Shown here in pieces: positions 29,093 through 37,983 of a DNA stretch of 64,000 nucleotides. Position numbers and translations under genes: made by a program. Positions within the stretch are counted from its first letter, which is position 1. Each line of letters begins with the position of its first letter. The notes under the pieces were generated by a model. The model was not told the DNA's origin. It saw nothing but the letters and a program-made list of their open reading frames with translations, and made no database searches. Source of the stretch: Derxia gummosa DSM 723. GTDB taxonomy: Bacteria; Pseudomonadota; Gammaproteobacteria; Burkholderiales; Burkholderiaceae_E. The stretch lies in contig NZ_KI519499.1 in assembly GCF_000482785.1 (NCBI RefSeq), forward strand, positions 705,776 to 769,775, read 5' to 3'.

Positions 29093-29106
29093 GTGAACTA
29101 GTTCAC
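29093..29106. promoter_or_regulatory. Perfect palindrome GTGAACTAGTTCAC in divergent promoter
   Basis: A 14-bp perfect palindrome in an AT-rich patch of the region between the hypothetical gene (start 29003, minus) and lysS (start 29184, plus). The sequence GTGAAC...GTTCAC resembles GntR- or FadR-like operators; it is not assigned to any protein in the window. Confidence 0.45.
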
Positions 29107-29183
29107 GCTTTTTGCCCTCCGGCCGAGCGTCACGGCCGAGCGTTCATACTCCCCACCCTTTCCAGCACCGCACGCACAACAAC

Positions 29184-30725
29184 ATGTCGGACACGCAAGC
29201 CCCCGCCGCCGCCCCGCAGGACGAGAACCAGCTCATCGCCGAGCGCCGCGAGAAGCTCGCCGCGCTGCGCGCCGCCGGCCCCGCCTTCCCCAATGATTTC
29301 AAGCCCTCGCACAAGGCCGCCGAGCTGCACGCGGCGCATGACGACAAGGAAGGCCCGGCGCTCGAAGCCGAGGCGGTGGAGGTGGCCGTCGCGGGCCGGC
29401 TGATGCTCAAGCGCGTGATGGGCAAGGCCAGCTTCGCGACCGTGCAGGACGGCTCGGTCGGCTTCGGTGGCAATGGCCGCCTGCAACTGTTCGTGAGCGA
29501 CGACGGCGTCGGCCGCGAGGCTCACCAGGCCTTCAAGAAGTTCGACATCGGCGACATCGTTGCCGCGCGCGGCACGCTGTTCAAGACCAAGACCGGCGAG
29601 CTGTCGGTCAAGTGCTCGGAAATCCGCCTGCTCGCCAAGGCACTACGCCCGCTGCCCGACAAGTTCCACGGCCTCGCCGACCAGGAGATGAAGTACCGCC
29701 AGCGCTATGTCGATCTGATCATCGACGGCGAGACGCGTGGCACCTTCATCGCGCGCAGCAGGATCGTCGCGGCGATCCGCGCCTTCATGAACGGCAACGA
29801 CTTCCTCGAAGTCGAGACGCCGATGCTCCACCCGATCCCGGGCGGCGCGGCGGCCAAGCCCTTCATCACGCATCACAACGCGCTCGACATGCAGATGTTC
29901 CTGCGCATCGCGCCGGAGCTTTACCTCAAGCGCCTGATCGTCGGCGGCTTCGAGCGCGTCTACGAGATCAACCGGAATTTCCGCAACGAGGGCGTGAGCG
30001 TTCGCCACAACCCCGAGTTCACGATGATGGAGTTCTACGCCGCGTACACCGACTACACGTGGCTGATGGACTTCACCGAGGAATGCATCCGCGCCGCCGC
30101 GATCGCCGCGCGCGGCACCGCGGTGCTCGAATACCAGGGCAAGCCGCTCGACCTGAGCCAGCCCTTCCAGCGCCTGACGATCACCGGCGCCATCCTCAAG
30201 TACGCACCGCACTACACGCCCGAGCAGCTCGACGACATCGCTTTCCTGCGCGCGGAACTCAAGAAGTTCGGCGTCGCGGTGGACAAGGCGCCGCTCGCCC
30301 AGGCCGGCCTCGGCGCACTGCAGCTCGCGCTGTTCGAGGAAACCGCCGAGAGCCAGCTCTGGGAGCCGACCTACATCATCGACTATCCCATAGAGGTGTC
30401 GCCGCTCGCGCGCGCGTCGGACACGCGCCCGGGCATCACCGAGCGATTCGAGCTGTTCGTCACGGGCCGCGAGATCGCCAACGGCTTCTCCGAGCTGAAC
30501 GACGCCGAAGACCAGGCCGCGCGCTTTCAGGCTCAGGTTGCGGCCAAGGAAGCCGGTGACGACGAGGCGATGTATTACGACGCCGACTACATCCGCGCGC
30601 TGGAGCACGGCATGCCGCCGACCGGCGGCTGCGGCATCGGCATCGACCGCCTCGTGATGCTGCTGACCGACAGCCCGAGCATCCGCGACGTGCTGCTCTT
30701 CCCGCACATGCGCAAGGAAGGCTGA
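29184..30725 (+). CDS. lysS: Lysyl-tRNA synthetase, class II
   Basis: A 513-aa class IIb synthetase. The N-terminal OB fold covers about residues 60-170 ([22 protein letters not shown]). Motif 1 is [19 protein letters not shown], motif 2 is [20 protein letters not shown], and motif 3 is [16 protein letters not shown] near the C-terminus. It charges tRNA-Lys with lysine. ATG 29184 was chosen because the conserved N-terminal helix starts shortly after. A tRNA-Asp gene follows downstream. Typical length and motifs; confidence high. Confidence 0.96.
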   Translation: MSDTQAPAAAPQDENQLIAERREKLAALRAAGPAFPNDFKPSHKAAELHAAHDDKEGPALEAEAVEVAVAGRLMLKRVMGKASFATVQDGSVGFGGNGRLQLFVSDDGVGREAHQAFKKFDIGDIVAARGTLFKTKTGELSVKCSEIRLLAKALRPLPDKFHGLADQEMKYRQRYVDLIIDGETRGTFIARSRIVAAIRAFMNGNDFLEVETPMLHPIPGGAAAKPFITHHNALDMQMFLRIAPELYLKRLIVGGFERVYEINRNFRNEGVSVRHNPEFTMMEFYAAYTDYTWLMDFTEECIRAAAIAARGTAVLEYQGKPLDLSQPFQRLTITGAILKYAPHYTPEQLDDIAFLRAELKKFGVAVDKAPLAQAGLGALQLALFEETAESQLWEPTYIIDYPIEVSPLARASDTRPGITERFELFVTGREIANGFSELNDAEDQAARFQAQVAAKEAGDDEAMYYDADYIRALEHGMPPTGGCGIGIDRLVMLLTDSPSIRDVLLFPHMRKEG

Positions 30726-30773
30726 CCGGGCCGCAAACGCGTGCGGCCGACGGAACGATCTGTCGATCACGGC

Positions 30774-30807
30774 CAACAGTTGTGACACGAATAACACGCA
30801 ACTGTTG
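30774..30807. promoter_or_regulatory. Inverted repeat overlapping the tRNA-Asp promoter
   Basis: CAACAGTTG (30774-30782) and CAACTGTTG (30799-30807) form a perfect 9-bp inverted repeat with a 16-bp spacer. The right arm overlaps the -35 TTGCCA of the tRNA-Asp promoter. There is no T-tract, so it is more likely an operator or a weak lysS 3' hairpin than an intrinsic terminator. Confidence 0.45.
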
Positions 30808-30833
30808 CCAACCTGATTCGATCCACATATAGT
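30805..30833 (+). promoter_or_regulatory. Sigma-70 promoter of tRNA-Asp
   Basis: TTGCCA (30805-30810), 17-bp spacer, TATAGT (30828-30833), followed by a GC-rich discriminator typical of stable-RNA promoters. The tRNA begins 45 bp after the -10 box, leaving a short leader to be removed. Confidence 0.75.
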
Positions 30834-30877
30834 TGCGGTCTTCGCTGCTGACGCAAAGCGGCAGCGAAACGAATCAA

Positions 30878-30954
30878 GGAGTGGTAGTTCAGTTGGTCAG
30901 AATACCGGCCTGTCACGCCGGGGGTCGCGGGTTCGAGCCCCGTCCACTCCGCCA
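30878..30954 (+). tRNA. tRNA-Asp (anticodon GTC)
   Basis: 77 nt including an encoded CCA. The acceptor stem GGAGTGG pairs with CCACTCC, the D-loop is AGTTGGTCAGAATACC, the anticodon loop CCTGTCACG carries GTC at 30912-30914, and the T-arm GCGGGTTCGAGCCCCG is canonical. Confidence 0.97.
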
Positions 30955-30960
30955 AATTGA

Positions 30961-30995
30961 AGGGCGAATCGTTCAGGCGATTCGCCCTTTTTTCT
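30961..30995 (+). terminator. Intrinsic terminator of tRNA-Asp
   Basis: A perfect 10-bp stem, GGGCGAATCG (30962-30971) with CGATTCGCCC (30978-30987), loop of 6, followed by TTTTTTCTTTT. Confidence 0.92.
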
Positions 30996-31079
30996 TTTCC
31001 GGGGGCCGGAAAGTTGTCGGACTTAGCCCCGGAAGCCGGACGATTTGCGGCAATGCAACTTCTCGTCTCTCCTGAAGGC

Positions 31080-31752
31080 ATGACGACATCGTTCAGGACG
31101 TTCGCCACCCCGCGCTCGCAAGCATCGCGCTGATCACGGCGAGCACTGCCTCGATGGCAGACCTGCCGCTTGACACCGACGGTGCCACCACCGACGGGCG
31201 CTTCTTCGCACGCCTGCACTGCTGGTCCTCCGCGGGCGGTGTCGCAACCTGGCTGCGGCACGCCGTCCTCGGTGACTCGGTCTGGACCGACGCCGGCCCT
31301 GTTACCGATCCGGTCCGTCGCTGGCTTGCCCGTCCGGGCACCGATGGCCGCCCCGCCTGTCTCGTCGATCAGCTCTCCGGATTGGCTTGGGCAACGGGCG
31401 TGCCCACGGCCAGTGATCGCGCGAGCTGGGCCATCGCGACGGACGGCGCCGGCGATCGACACGACCGCATCTCCGTCGCAGACCACGCGGCAGCAGTGCG
31501 TGCCAGCCGCCCTTGCGGCCATGACGACTGGCACATGCCCAGCCGCGACGAACTGCTCACTCAGGCCGATTTCAGCCGCGAAGCCGATGCAGCGCGCCGG
31601 CGCTTCTGGGATCCGTTCCAGGCTGGAGCAGCCAGCTCTACGACAACGACGCCTCACATGACGCGGTCTGGATGGTCGATGCGGTGGTGGGCGAGCTCAC
31701 GAACGCCGCGCCGACACACAAGGCGCGGGTGCGACTCGTGCGCGGCCGGTAA
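31080..31752 (+). pseudogene. Decayed secreted DUF1566 (Lcl-domain) protein
   Basis: Three frames each carry a piece of one protein. A short ATG frame at 31080 (MTTSFRTF) leads to a signal-peptide-like stretch ALASIALITASTASMA that is in the next frame before 31154. From 31154 the main frame holds DUF1566-type segments: ACLVDQLSGLAWATG and CGHDDWHMPSRDELLTQ. After about 31620 the conserved C-terminal block WSSQLYDNDASHDAVW...VRLVRGR continues in another frame, ending at TAA 31750-31752. A one-base loss near 31615-31623 and another near 31100 would restore it. The DUF1566 domain is linked to surface and fimbria-associated proteins; role here unknown. It is probably non-functional. Confidence 0.65.
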
Positions 31753-31773
31753 CGAACCGGCCGCCGGCACGGC

Positions 31774-31968
31774 TCAATCCATCTCGTCGATCCAGGTCAT
31801 CTGGATCGCCTCCAGGATCTTCTCGTTCGACTTCTCGGGGTCGTCGCTGAAGCCGTCCAGCTCGCAGATCCAGCGGTGGAGGTCGGTGAAGCGCACATAG
31901 CGCGGATCGACATCGCCGAACTTGTCGGCCAGCGCGATGGCGATGTCGCGGGTATCGGACCACTTCAT
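31774..31968 (-). CDS. iscX: Fe-S assembly protein IscX
   Basis: A 64-aa acidic protein starting MKWSDTRDIAIALADKFGDV and ending FSDDPEKSNEKILEAIQMTW, the classic IscX (YfhJ) pattern. IscX binds IscS and ferrous iron and modulates cluster assembly in the cytoplasm. The longer frame upstream (to 32091) has no supporting motif. Last gene of the isc operon, 127 bp downstream of fdx; it converges with the decayed DUF1566 gene. Confidence 0.93.
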   Translation of the reverse strand: MKWSDTRDIAIALADKFGDVDPRYVRFTDLHRWICELDGFSDDPEKSNEKILEAIQMTWIDEMD

Positions 31969-32095
31969 GGCTCGGCTCCTGTTGCTGATGTCAGTCCGGC
32001 TTGCTGGCGCCGGCGTGGCGGATGACTGGTAGGTGGCTGCTGCGACGACGGTTCGCGCCGGCTTGGCCAGGGACACAGCCCCACCCGCCACGCCG

Positions 32096-32434
32096 TCAGT
32101 GATGCTCGCGCGCGTGGTTGATGGTGTAGCGCGGAATCTCGACGACCAGATCGACCTCGCCCACCTTCGCCTGGCAGCTCAGGCGCGATTGCGCCGTGAG
32201 GCCCCAGGCCTTGTCGAGCAGGTCTTCCTCGTTGTCGGTCGCCTCGTTCAGCGACGAGAAGCCCTCGCGCACGATCACATGGCAGGTGGTGCAGGCGCAG
32301 CTGAGCTCGCAGGCGTGCTCGATCTCGATTTCCTGGTCGAGCAGCGCGCGGCAGATGTTGACGCCGGGCTTGGCGACGAATTCGGCGCCTTCGGGGCAAA
32401 GCTCGGGATGGGGCAGGACCTTGATCTTGGGCAT
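32096..32434 (-). CDS. fdx: [2Fe-2S] ferredoxin of the ISC system
   Basis: A 112-aa ISC-type ferredoxin. The cluster ligands appear as HACELSCACTTCHVI (three Cys, with spacing C-x5-C-x2-C) and a fourth Cys in RLSCQA near residue 86. The C-terminus RYTINHAREHH is typical. It donates electrons during cluster assembly on IscU. It begins 12 bp after hscA. Start 32434 gives the usual MPKIKVLPH. Confidence 0.95.
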   Translation of the reverse strand: MPKIKVLPHPELCPEGAEFVAKPGVNICRALLDQEIEIEHACELSCACTTCHVIVREGFSSLNEATDNEEDLLDKAWGLTAQSRLSCQAKVGEVDLVVEIPRYTINHAREHH

Positions 32435-32446
32435 GACTTGGGGGGT

Positions 32447-34345
32447 TCAGGAAGAGAGTTCGTCGAGCGACTTGCCGGCGAGGGCGCGCTGGATGGAGCG
32501 GTTCATGCGGCGGGCGGCGAACTCGTCCGTGCCCTTGGCGAGCGCGTCGTTCGCGGCCTTGACCGCATTGGAATCGGTGGCGGTGGTGGCGGTGTCGCGC
32601 AGCGCGGCGACGAGGGCATCGACCTGCGCACGCTCGGCGGCATTCAGCAGATCGCCGTCGGCGGCGAGCGCGACGGCGGTCGCATCGAGCATGCGTTCGG
32701 CCTCGACCTGCTGCTCGCGCAGCATGCGGGCCTGGGCGTCGGCGCCGGCCGAACTCATGCTCTCGGCCAGCATGCGGGCGATGTCGTCATCGCTCAGGCC
32801 GTAGCTCGGCTTGACGGTGATCGACGCGTTCACGCCCGAGATCGTCTCGCGCGCGCTCACGTCGAGCAGGCCGTCGGCATCGACCTGGAAGGTCACGCGG
32901 ATGCGCGCGACGCCGGCCGCCATCGGCGGGATGCCGCGCAGATCGAAGCGCGCGAGGCTGCGGCAGTCGGCCACCAGTTCGCGCTCGCCCTGCACCACAT
33001 GGATGGCGATGGCGCCCTGCCCGTCCCGGCTCGTGGTGAATTCCTGAGCCCGCGCGACGGGAATGGTGCTGTTGCGCGGGATGATCTTCTCGGCCAGGCC
33101 TCCGAGCGTCTCGATGCCGAGCGACAGCGGGATCACGTCGAGCAGCAACCAGTCGTCGGCGTCGGCCGCGCGGTTGCCGGCGAGCTTGTCGGCCTGGATC
33201 GCGGCGCCGATCGCGACCACCTTGTCGGGGTCGATCTCGACGTGCGGCGGCTTGCCGAAGAACTGCTCGACCGCCGCGCGCACATGCGGCATGCGGGTCG
33301 CGCCGCCCACCATCACCACCTCGCGCACCTCGTCGGTGGCGACGCCCGCGTCGCGCAACGCGGCGCGCGCGGCGTTGAGCGTCTTCTTGACCAGATGCTG
33401 GGTGAGCGTGGCGAAGGTCTCGGCGGTGATCGTGACGTTGATCCAGCGCGACCGGCCGGCCGGATCGTTGACGGGCGGGCCGACCTTGGCCTGGATGGTC
33501 GCGGTCGGATTGCTGGTGAGCGCCTCCTTGGCGGCGCGCGCCTTGGCCAGCAGCAGGCTGGTGTCGGCCTCGCTCAGCAGCGACAGGCCGGCCTGCTCCA
33601 GCACCCAGCAGAACAGGCGGTGGTCGAAATCGTCGCCGCCGAGCGCCGAATCGCCGCCCGTCGCGAGCACCTCGAACACGCCCTTCGACAGCCGCAGCAC
33701 CGACACGTCGAAGGTGCCGCCGCCGAGGTCGTAGATCGCGTAGATGCCCTCGGCCGCATTGTCGAGGCCATAGGCGATGGCCGCCGCCGTCGGCTCGTTG
33801 AGCAGGCGCAGCACCTCCAGCCCGGCGAGCCGCGCCGCGTCCTTCGTGGCCTGGCGCTGGGCGTCGTCAAAGTACGCCGGCACCGTGATGACCGCGCCCA
33901 CCAGATCGCCGCCCAGCGCATCCTCGGCGCGCTGGCGCAGCTTGGCGAGGATCTGCGCCGAGGTCTCGACCGGCGACTTCACGCCCTGCACGGTGCGGAT
34001 CTGCACCATGCCCGGCGCATCGACGAACTGGTAAGGCAGGTTCTCGATGTGCGGGATGTCGGCCTGGCCGCGCCCCATGAAGCGCTTGACCGAGACGATC
34101 GTATTGCGCGGATCGGTCGAGCGCGCGTCGAGCGCCGGCTTGCCGATCACCACGTCGCCGCCCGGCAGGTAGCGCACCACCGACGGCAGCAGCGCGCGGC
34201 CCTCCTCGTCGGCGATCACCTCGGCTACCGACGACTTCACGGTCGCGACGAGGGAATTGGTGGTCCCGAGGTCGATGCCCACCGCCAGCCGATGCTGGTG
34301 CGGTGCGGTCGCCATGCCGGGTTCGGCGATTTGGAGCAGAGCCAT
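32447..34345 (-). CDS. hscA: Fe-S protein assembly chaperone HscA
   Basis: A 632-aa Hsp70-type chaperone specialised for IscU. The N-terminus [10 protein letters not shown]...[16 protein letters not shown] matches E. coli HscA; the ATPase motifs [36 protein letters not shown] and [16 protein letters not shown] follow. The substrate-binding domain starts near residue 400. With HscB it recognises the LPPVK motif of IscU and drives release of assembled clusters. The start at 34345 was chosen by homology of the N-terminus, as no clear ribosome-binding site is visible. It is separated from hscB by 124 bp. Confidence 0.95.
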   Translation of the reverse strand: MALLQIAEPGMATAPHQHRLAVGIDLGTTNSLVATVKSSVAEVIADEEGRALLPSVVRYLPGGDVVIGKPALDARSTDPRNTIVSVKRFMGRGQADIPHIENLPYQFVDAPGMVQIRTVQGVKSPVETSAQILAKLRQRAEDALGGDLVGAVITVPAYFDDAQRQATKDAARLAGLEVLRLLNEPTAAAIAYGLDNAAEGIYAIYDLGGGTFDVSVLRLSKGVFEVLATGGDSALGGDDFDHRLFCWVLEQAGLSLLSEADTSLLLAKARAAKEALTSNPTATIQAKVGPPVNDPAGRSRWINVTITAETFATLTQHLVKKTLNAARAALRDAGVATDEVREVVMVGGATRMPHVRAAVEQFFGKPPHVEIDPDKVVAIGAAIQADKLAGNRAADADDWLLLDVIPLSLGIETLGGLAEKIIPRNSTIPVARAQEFTTSRDGQGAIAIHVVQGERELVADCRSLARFDLRGIPPMAAGVARIRVTFQVDADGLLDVSARETISGVNASITVKPSYGLSDDDIARMLAESMSSAGADAQARMLREQQVEAERMLDATAVALAADGDLLNAAERAQVDALVAALRDTATTATDSNAVKAANDALAKGTDEFAARRMNRSIQRALAGKSLDELSS

Positions 34346-34469
34346 GGTGTGTGTTGCGGATTCGTGGGAGCGCGGGGTCTGCCCGCCGGGACCGACGGGC
34401 GCGGCAGCGCCATGCTGCCGCCATCAGGCCACGGGCCGCCGCGCTCCGCGCGGCCAGCGGCGACGACGA

Positions 34470-34991
34470 TCAGGCGTCGAGCGCCTCGACCGCGTTGGCG
34501 ACTTCCTCGCCGAACTTCTCGATGAACATGAGCTGGCGCACATGGCGCGCGGCGGCGGCGAAATCCTTCTGCTCGTCGATGAGCTTGCCGATGGTGGCCA
34601 GCTCGGCGGCGCGCGCCTTCTTGAGCTCGCCTTCGAGCTTGAGCAGCGCCGGCTCGCTGGCCGCGCCCTTCGCGTCGTCGAGCGCGTCACGCCAGTCCAT
34701 CTGCTGCATCAGGAAGGCCGGCGCCATCGCCGTGTTGGTCTCGATCTGGAGATCGACACCGTTGAGTTCGCACAGGTAGCGCGCGCGCTTGAGCGGCGCC
34801 TTGAGCGCCTGGTAGGCCTCGTTGGCCAGCGTCGCCCATTGCATCGCCACGCGGCGCTCGGTCTCGCCCGCATGCGCGAACTTGTCGGGATGGACCTCGC
34901 CCTGCACGCGCCGGTAGGCGCTGTCGAGCGCGGCCGAATCGAGCGCGAAGCCGACGGGCAGGCCGAAGAGTTCGAAATAGTTTTGGTTCAT
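34470..34991 (-). CDS. hscB: Fe-S protein assembly co-chaperone HscB
   Basis: A 173-aa J-protein. The N-terminus MNQNYFELFGLPVGFALD is typical, the J-domain HPD tripeptide occurs in VHPDKFAHAG near residue 35, and the C-terminal three-helix bundle contains AFLMQQMDWRDALDDA. It delivers IscU to HscA and stimulates its ATPase. GGGAGCAGG precedes the ATG at 34991. An intrinsic terminator lies just upstream, between iscA and this gene. Confidence 0.94.
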   Translation of the reverse strand: MNQNYFELFGLPVGFALDSAALDSAYRRVQGEVHPDKFAHAGETERRVAMQWATLANEAYQALKAPLKRARYLCELNGVDLQIETNTAMAPAFLMQQMDWRDALDDAKGAASEPALLKLEGELKKARAAELATIGKLIDEQKDFAAAARHVRQLMFIEKFGEEVANAVEALDA

Positions 34992-35038
34992 TGCCTGCTC
35001 CCTGTGCCCCGGTCGGCGGAGGGGGTTCCGACCGTCGC

Positions 35039-35062
35039 AAAAAAGGCGGCCCGCAAGCCGCC
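35039..35062 (-). terminator. Intrinsic terminator between iscA and hscB
   Basis: On the minus strand GGCGGC (35062-35057) pairs with GCCGCC (35050-35045) around a six-base loop, followed by six T residues (35044-35039). It lies inside the isc operon, downstream of iscA, and would lower transcription of hscB-hscA-fdx-iscX relative to iscR-iscA. Confidence 0.8.
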
Positions 35063-35104
35063 TGCTTTCAAGGCTCCCGGCGCCGGGCGCGCCGTCAGGC
35101 GCGA

Positions 35105-35530
35105 TCAGACGCGGAAGGACTCACCGCAGCCGCATTCGTCGCGCATGTTCGGGTTCTGGAACTTGAACCCTTCGTTGAGGCCTTCGCGCACGAAGTCGAG
35201 TTCGGTGCCGTCGATATACACCAGGCTCTTCGGATCGACGAATACCTTCACGCCATGGCTCTCATAGCTGACGTCTTCCGGCCTCGGCTCATCGACGTAT
35301 TCGAGCATGTAGGCCATGCCCGAGCAGCCCGTCGTGCGCACGCCGAAGCGCAGACCCAGCCCCTTGCCGCGCCGCGCCAGATAGCGCGTGACGTGGGCGG
35401 CGGCGCGCTCGGTGAGCGTCACGCCCTTGGCGCTCGCGACGATCTCGTCGACCTTGGCGGCGCTGGCCTCGAAGCTCGCCTGCGCGGCGGCCTGGGCATC
35501 GATGTCGGGATGGCAGACGCTGTCTTCCAT
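35105..35530 (-). CDS. iscA: Iron-sulfur cluster assembly A-type carrier IscA
   Basis: A 141-aa A-type carrier. The core starts at [12 protein letters not shown], and shows [20 protein letters not shown] with the first cluster Cys and the C-terminal DECGCGESF with the other two. A-type carriers accept clusters from IscU and pass them on. The first 35 residues ([11 protein letters not shown]...) form an extension not found in the usual 107-aa IscA. Start 35530 has only a weak AGAG; no ATG lies closer to the core. It follows iscU by 10 bp. Confidence 0.93.
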   Translation of the reverse strand: MEDSVCHPDIDAQAAAQASFEASAAKVDEIVASAKGVTLTERAAAHVTRYLARRGKGLGLRFGVRTTGCSGMAYMLEYVDEPRPEDVSYESHGVKVFVDPKSLVYIDGTELDFVREGLNEGFKFQNPNMRDECGCGESFRV

Positions 35531-35540
35531 GGCGGCTCTT

Positions 35541-35960
35541 TCAGTTGGCGGGCGTGCAGATGGCGGCTTCGGTCTGGCTGGCGCCGTGGCGCTGCTTGTA
35601 GTCGGCGACGGCGGCCTTGATCGCATCCTCGGCGAGGATCGAGCAGTGGATCTTCACCGGCGGCAGCGCCAGCTCCTCGGCGATCTGCGTGTTCTTGATC
35701 GACAGCGCCTCGTCCAGCGTCTTGCCCTTGACCCACTCGGTCACAAGCGAGCTGGAAGCGATGGCCGAGCCGCAGCCGTAGGTCTTGAACTTGGCGTCCT
35801 CGATCACGCCGGACTCGTTCACCTTGATCTGCAGGCGCATCACGTCGCCGCAGGCGGGCGCGCCCACCATGCCGGTGCCGACCGAGTCGTCGGCCTTGTC
35901 GAAGGTGCCGACGTTGCGCGGGTTTTCGTAGTGCTCAACAACCTTGTCGCTGTATGCCAT
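35541..35960 (-). CDS. iscU: Iron-sulfur cluster scaffold protein IscU
   Basis: A 139-aa scaffold. Ligand Cys residues lie in [20 protein letters not shown] and [12 protein letters not shown]; the HscA recognition motif LPPVK is present at [10 protein letters not shown]. IscU assembles [2Fe-2S] clusters with sulfur from IscS. The last ten residues ([11 protein letters not shown]) exceed the E. coli protein. ATG 35960 gives the standard [19 protein letters not shown]. It follows iscS by 14 bp. Confidence 0.97.
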   Translation of the reverse strand: MAYSDKVVEHYENPRNVGTFDKADDSVGTGMVGAPACGDVMRLQIKVNESGVIEDAKFKTYGCGSAIASSSLVTEWVKGKTLDEALSIKNTQIAEELALPPVKIHCSILAEDAIKAAVADYKQRHGASQTEAAICTPAN

Positions 35961-35974
35961 GTTGGTTCTCCTGC

Positions 35975-37192
35975 TTAGTGCGCTGCCCACTGGATGGTGC
36001 TGAGGTCGATGCCTTCCTTGTGCATCTCCCACAGCGGCGAGAGTTCGCGCAGCTTGGCGACCTTCTCGCGCACCAGCGCGACGGCGTGATCGATCTCTTC
36101 CACCTTGGTGAAGCGACCGATCGTGAATCGGATCGAGCTGTGCGCCAGCTCGTCGCTGCGGCCGAGGGCGCGCAGCACATAGGACGGCTCGAGGCTGGCC
36201 GAAGTGCAGGCCGAACCCGACGACACCGCCAGATCCTTGAGCGCCATGATCAGCGACTCGCCCTCGACGAAGTTGAAGCTCGCATTGAGGTTGTGCGGCA
36301 CGCGGTGCGAGAGGTCGCCGTTGACGTACACCTCCTCCAGCGTGACGAGGCCGGCGAGCAGGCGGTCGCGCAGGCCGCGCACGCGCTCCATCTCGCTGCC
36401 CATTTCCTCGCGGGCGAGGCGGAAGGCTTCGCCCATGCCGACGATCTGGTGCGTCGCGAGCGTGCCCGAGCGCATGCCGCGCTCATGGCCACCGCCATGC
36501 ATCTGCGCCTCGATGCGCACGCGCGGCTTGCGGCGCACGTACAGCGCGCCGATGCCCTTCGGGCCGTAGGTCTTGTGCGCGGTGAAGGTGGCCAGATCGA
36601 CCTTGAGCTTGCCTAGATCGATCTCGACCTTGCCGGTCGCCTGCGCCGCGTCGGTGTGGAAGACGATGCCGCGCTCGCGACACAGCTCGCCGATCGTGGC
36701 GATGTCCTGGATCACGCCGATCTCGTTGTTCACGAGCATGACCGACACCAGGATCGTGTCCTTGCGCATCGCGGCGACGAGCTTGTTCAGGTCGAGCAGG
36801 CCGTTCTCTTCCACCGGCAGATAGGTGACTTCGAAACCCTTGCGCTCAAGCTCGCGGCAGGTGTCGAGCACCGCCTTGTGCTCGGTCTGCACGGTGATGA
36901 TGTGCTTGCCCTTGTCCTTGTAGAACTCGGCCGCGCCCTTGATGGCGAGGTTGTTCGACTCAGTCGCGCCCGAGGTCCAGACGATCTCGCGCGGATCGGC
37001 ACCGATCAGCGCGCCCACGTCGGCACGCGCTTTCTCGACCGCCTCCTCCGCGCGCCAGCCGTAGGCGTGGCTGCGCGACGCCGGATTGCCCCAGTCTTCG
37101 GACAGGTAGGGAATCATGCGTTCGACCACACGCGGATCGACCGGCGTGGTCGCCGAGTAGTCCATGTAGATCGGAAGGTGGAGGCTGCTCAT
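35975..37192 (-). CDS. iscS: Cysteine desulfurase IscS
   Basis: A 405-aa PLP enzyme. The N-terminus is [21 protein letters not shown], the PLP Lys sits in [12 protein letters not shown], and the active-site loop [21 protein letters not shown] holds the sulfur-carrying Cys. IscS removes sulfur from cysteine to give alanine and feeds IscU and tRNA thiolation. It follows iscR by 31 bp. Length and motifs are those of the family. Confidence 0.97.
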   Translation of the reverse strand: MSSLHLPIYMDYSATTPVDPRVVERMIPYLSEDWGNPASRSHAYGWRAEEAVEKARADVGALIGADPREIVWTSGATESNNLAIKGAAEFYKDKGKHIITVQTEHKAVLDTCRELERKGFEVTYLPVEENGLLDLNKLVAAMRKDTILVSVMLVNNEIGVIQDIATIGELCRERGIVFHTDAAQATGKVEIDLGKLKVDLATFTAHKTYGPKGIGALYVRRKPRVRIEAQMHGGGHERGMRSGTLATHQIVGMGEAFRLAREEMGSEMERVRGLRDRLLAGLVTLEEVYVNGDLSHRVPHNLNASFNFVEGESLIMALKDLAVSSGSACTSASLEPSYVLRALGRSDELAHSSIRFTIGRFTKVEEIDHAVALVREKVAKLRELSPLWEMHKEGIDLSTIQWAAH

Positions 37193-37223
37193 GGTGATGT
37201 GCTTGTGTTTGTGGGATTGCGGG

Positions 37224-37727
37224 TCAGGCCGTCGCGGTCTGGCTGCCGGCGCTCATCACCGGCTTGCCCTGGATGACGGTCAGGCTGCCGCCTTCCTGGA
37301 TCATGCGGGCGCGCTGCTGTTCGACAAGGTCGCCGAGCGAAACCGAGTCGAGGTACTCGACCATCTTGGCGTTGAGCGTCGACCACAGCTCGTGCGTCAT
37401 GCAGCGGTTGCCGTCAGGCTGGCCGCCCGAGCCGCAATGCTCGCGACCGCCGCAGCCGGTGGCATCCAGCGGCTCGTCCACCGCGTAGATGATGTCCGCC
37501 ACGGTGATGTCCTTCATCTGCCGACCGAGGCTGTAGCCGCCACCCGGGCCGCGCGTCGATTCGACGATCTCGTGCCGGCGCAGCTTGCCGAACAGCTGCT
37601 CCAGGTAGGACAGCGAGATGTTCTGGCGCGAAGAGATCGCCGCCAGCGTCACCGGGCCGCCTTCATGGCGCAGGCCGAGGTCGATCATGGCGGTGACGGC
37701 AAAACGGCCTTTGGTAGTCAGTCTCAT
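37224..37727 (-). CDS. iscR: Iron-sulfur cluster regulator IscR
   Basis: A 167-aa Rrf2-family regulator starting [19 protein letters not shown], with the winged-helix containing [21 protein letters not shown]. Cluster ligands are Cys92, Cys98 and Cys109 (CGGREHC and RCMTHELW). Holo-IscR represses the isc operon when clusters are plentiful. First gene of the operon; a matching operator lies 80 bp upstream. The start at 37727 is fixed by homology, and an in-frame ATG at 37772 is not conserved. Confidence 0.96.
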   Translation of the reverse strand: MRLTTKGRFAVTAMIDLGLRHEGGPVTLAAISSRQNISLSYLEQLFGKLRRHEIVESTRGPGGGYSLGRQMKDITVADIIYAVDEPLDATGCGGREHCGSGGQPDGNRCMTHELWSTLNAKMVEYLDSVSLGDLVEQQRARMIQEGGSLTVIQGKPVMSAGSQTATA

Positions 37728-37806
37728 GTGTATGTCCGCTGGGAATCGCGCGACTGACGATGGGTGGACCATCGCCGCTGCGTCGCACCGGTCGGGAAAA
37801 CAAACT

Positions 37807-37831
37807 TAACCCGACTTGTTTGCTCAAGTAT
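37807..37831 (-). promoter_or_regulatory. Candidate IscR type 1 binding site upstream of iscR
   Basis: On the minus strand the 25-bp sequence starts ATACTTGAG and ends AAGTCGGGTTA; about 19 to 20 of 25 positions fit the E. coli type 1 consensus (ATASYYGACTRWWWYAGTCRRSTAT), including the AGTCGGG half and ATA start. It lies 80 bp upstream of the iscR ATG, where it would allow [2Fe-2S]-IscR autorepression. E. coli consensus may not hold fully in this class. Confidence 0.6.
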
Positions 37832-37890
37832 AAGGAAGGGGAAGCGCCCGGTCAAACCCGTTGAAGACAGCAAACGGGGGAGCCATGAAG

Positions 37891-37920
37891 CACAAAGCCC
37901 GCAACATGGCGGGCTTTGTG
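37891..37920. terminator. Perfect 12-bp hairpin between the phosphatase gene and iscR
   Basis: CACAAAGCCCGC (37891-37902) pairs fully with GCGGGCTTTGTG (37909-37920) around a 6-nt loop. Lying just after the stop of the phosphatase gene on the minus strand, it probably terminates that transcript before the iscR promoter. The T-run is short and inside the stem, so efficiency is uncertain. Confidence 0.6.
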
Positions 37921-37983
37921 AATGCGGACGGCAATCTGGATCAAGGACCGGAGATACCCGAGGGAATCTCCCGGGGATAAGGC

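Noticed and set aside
31620-31900. C-terminal continuation of the 31154 frame as a real protein end
   Set aside because: The DUF1566 block is in another frame there; the continuing frame is antisense to iscX.
32033-34525. Plus-strand open frame of about 830 codons opposite fdx and hscA
   Set aside because: Shadow of the isc operon genes; low complexity and no family.
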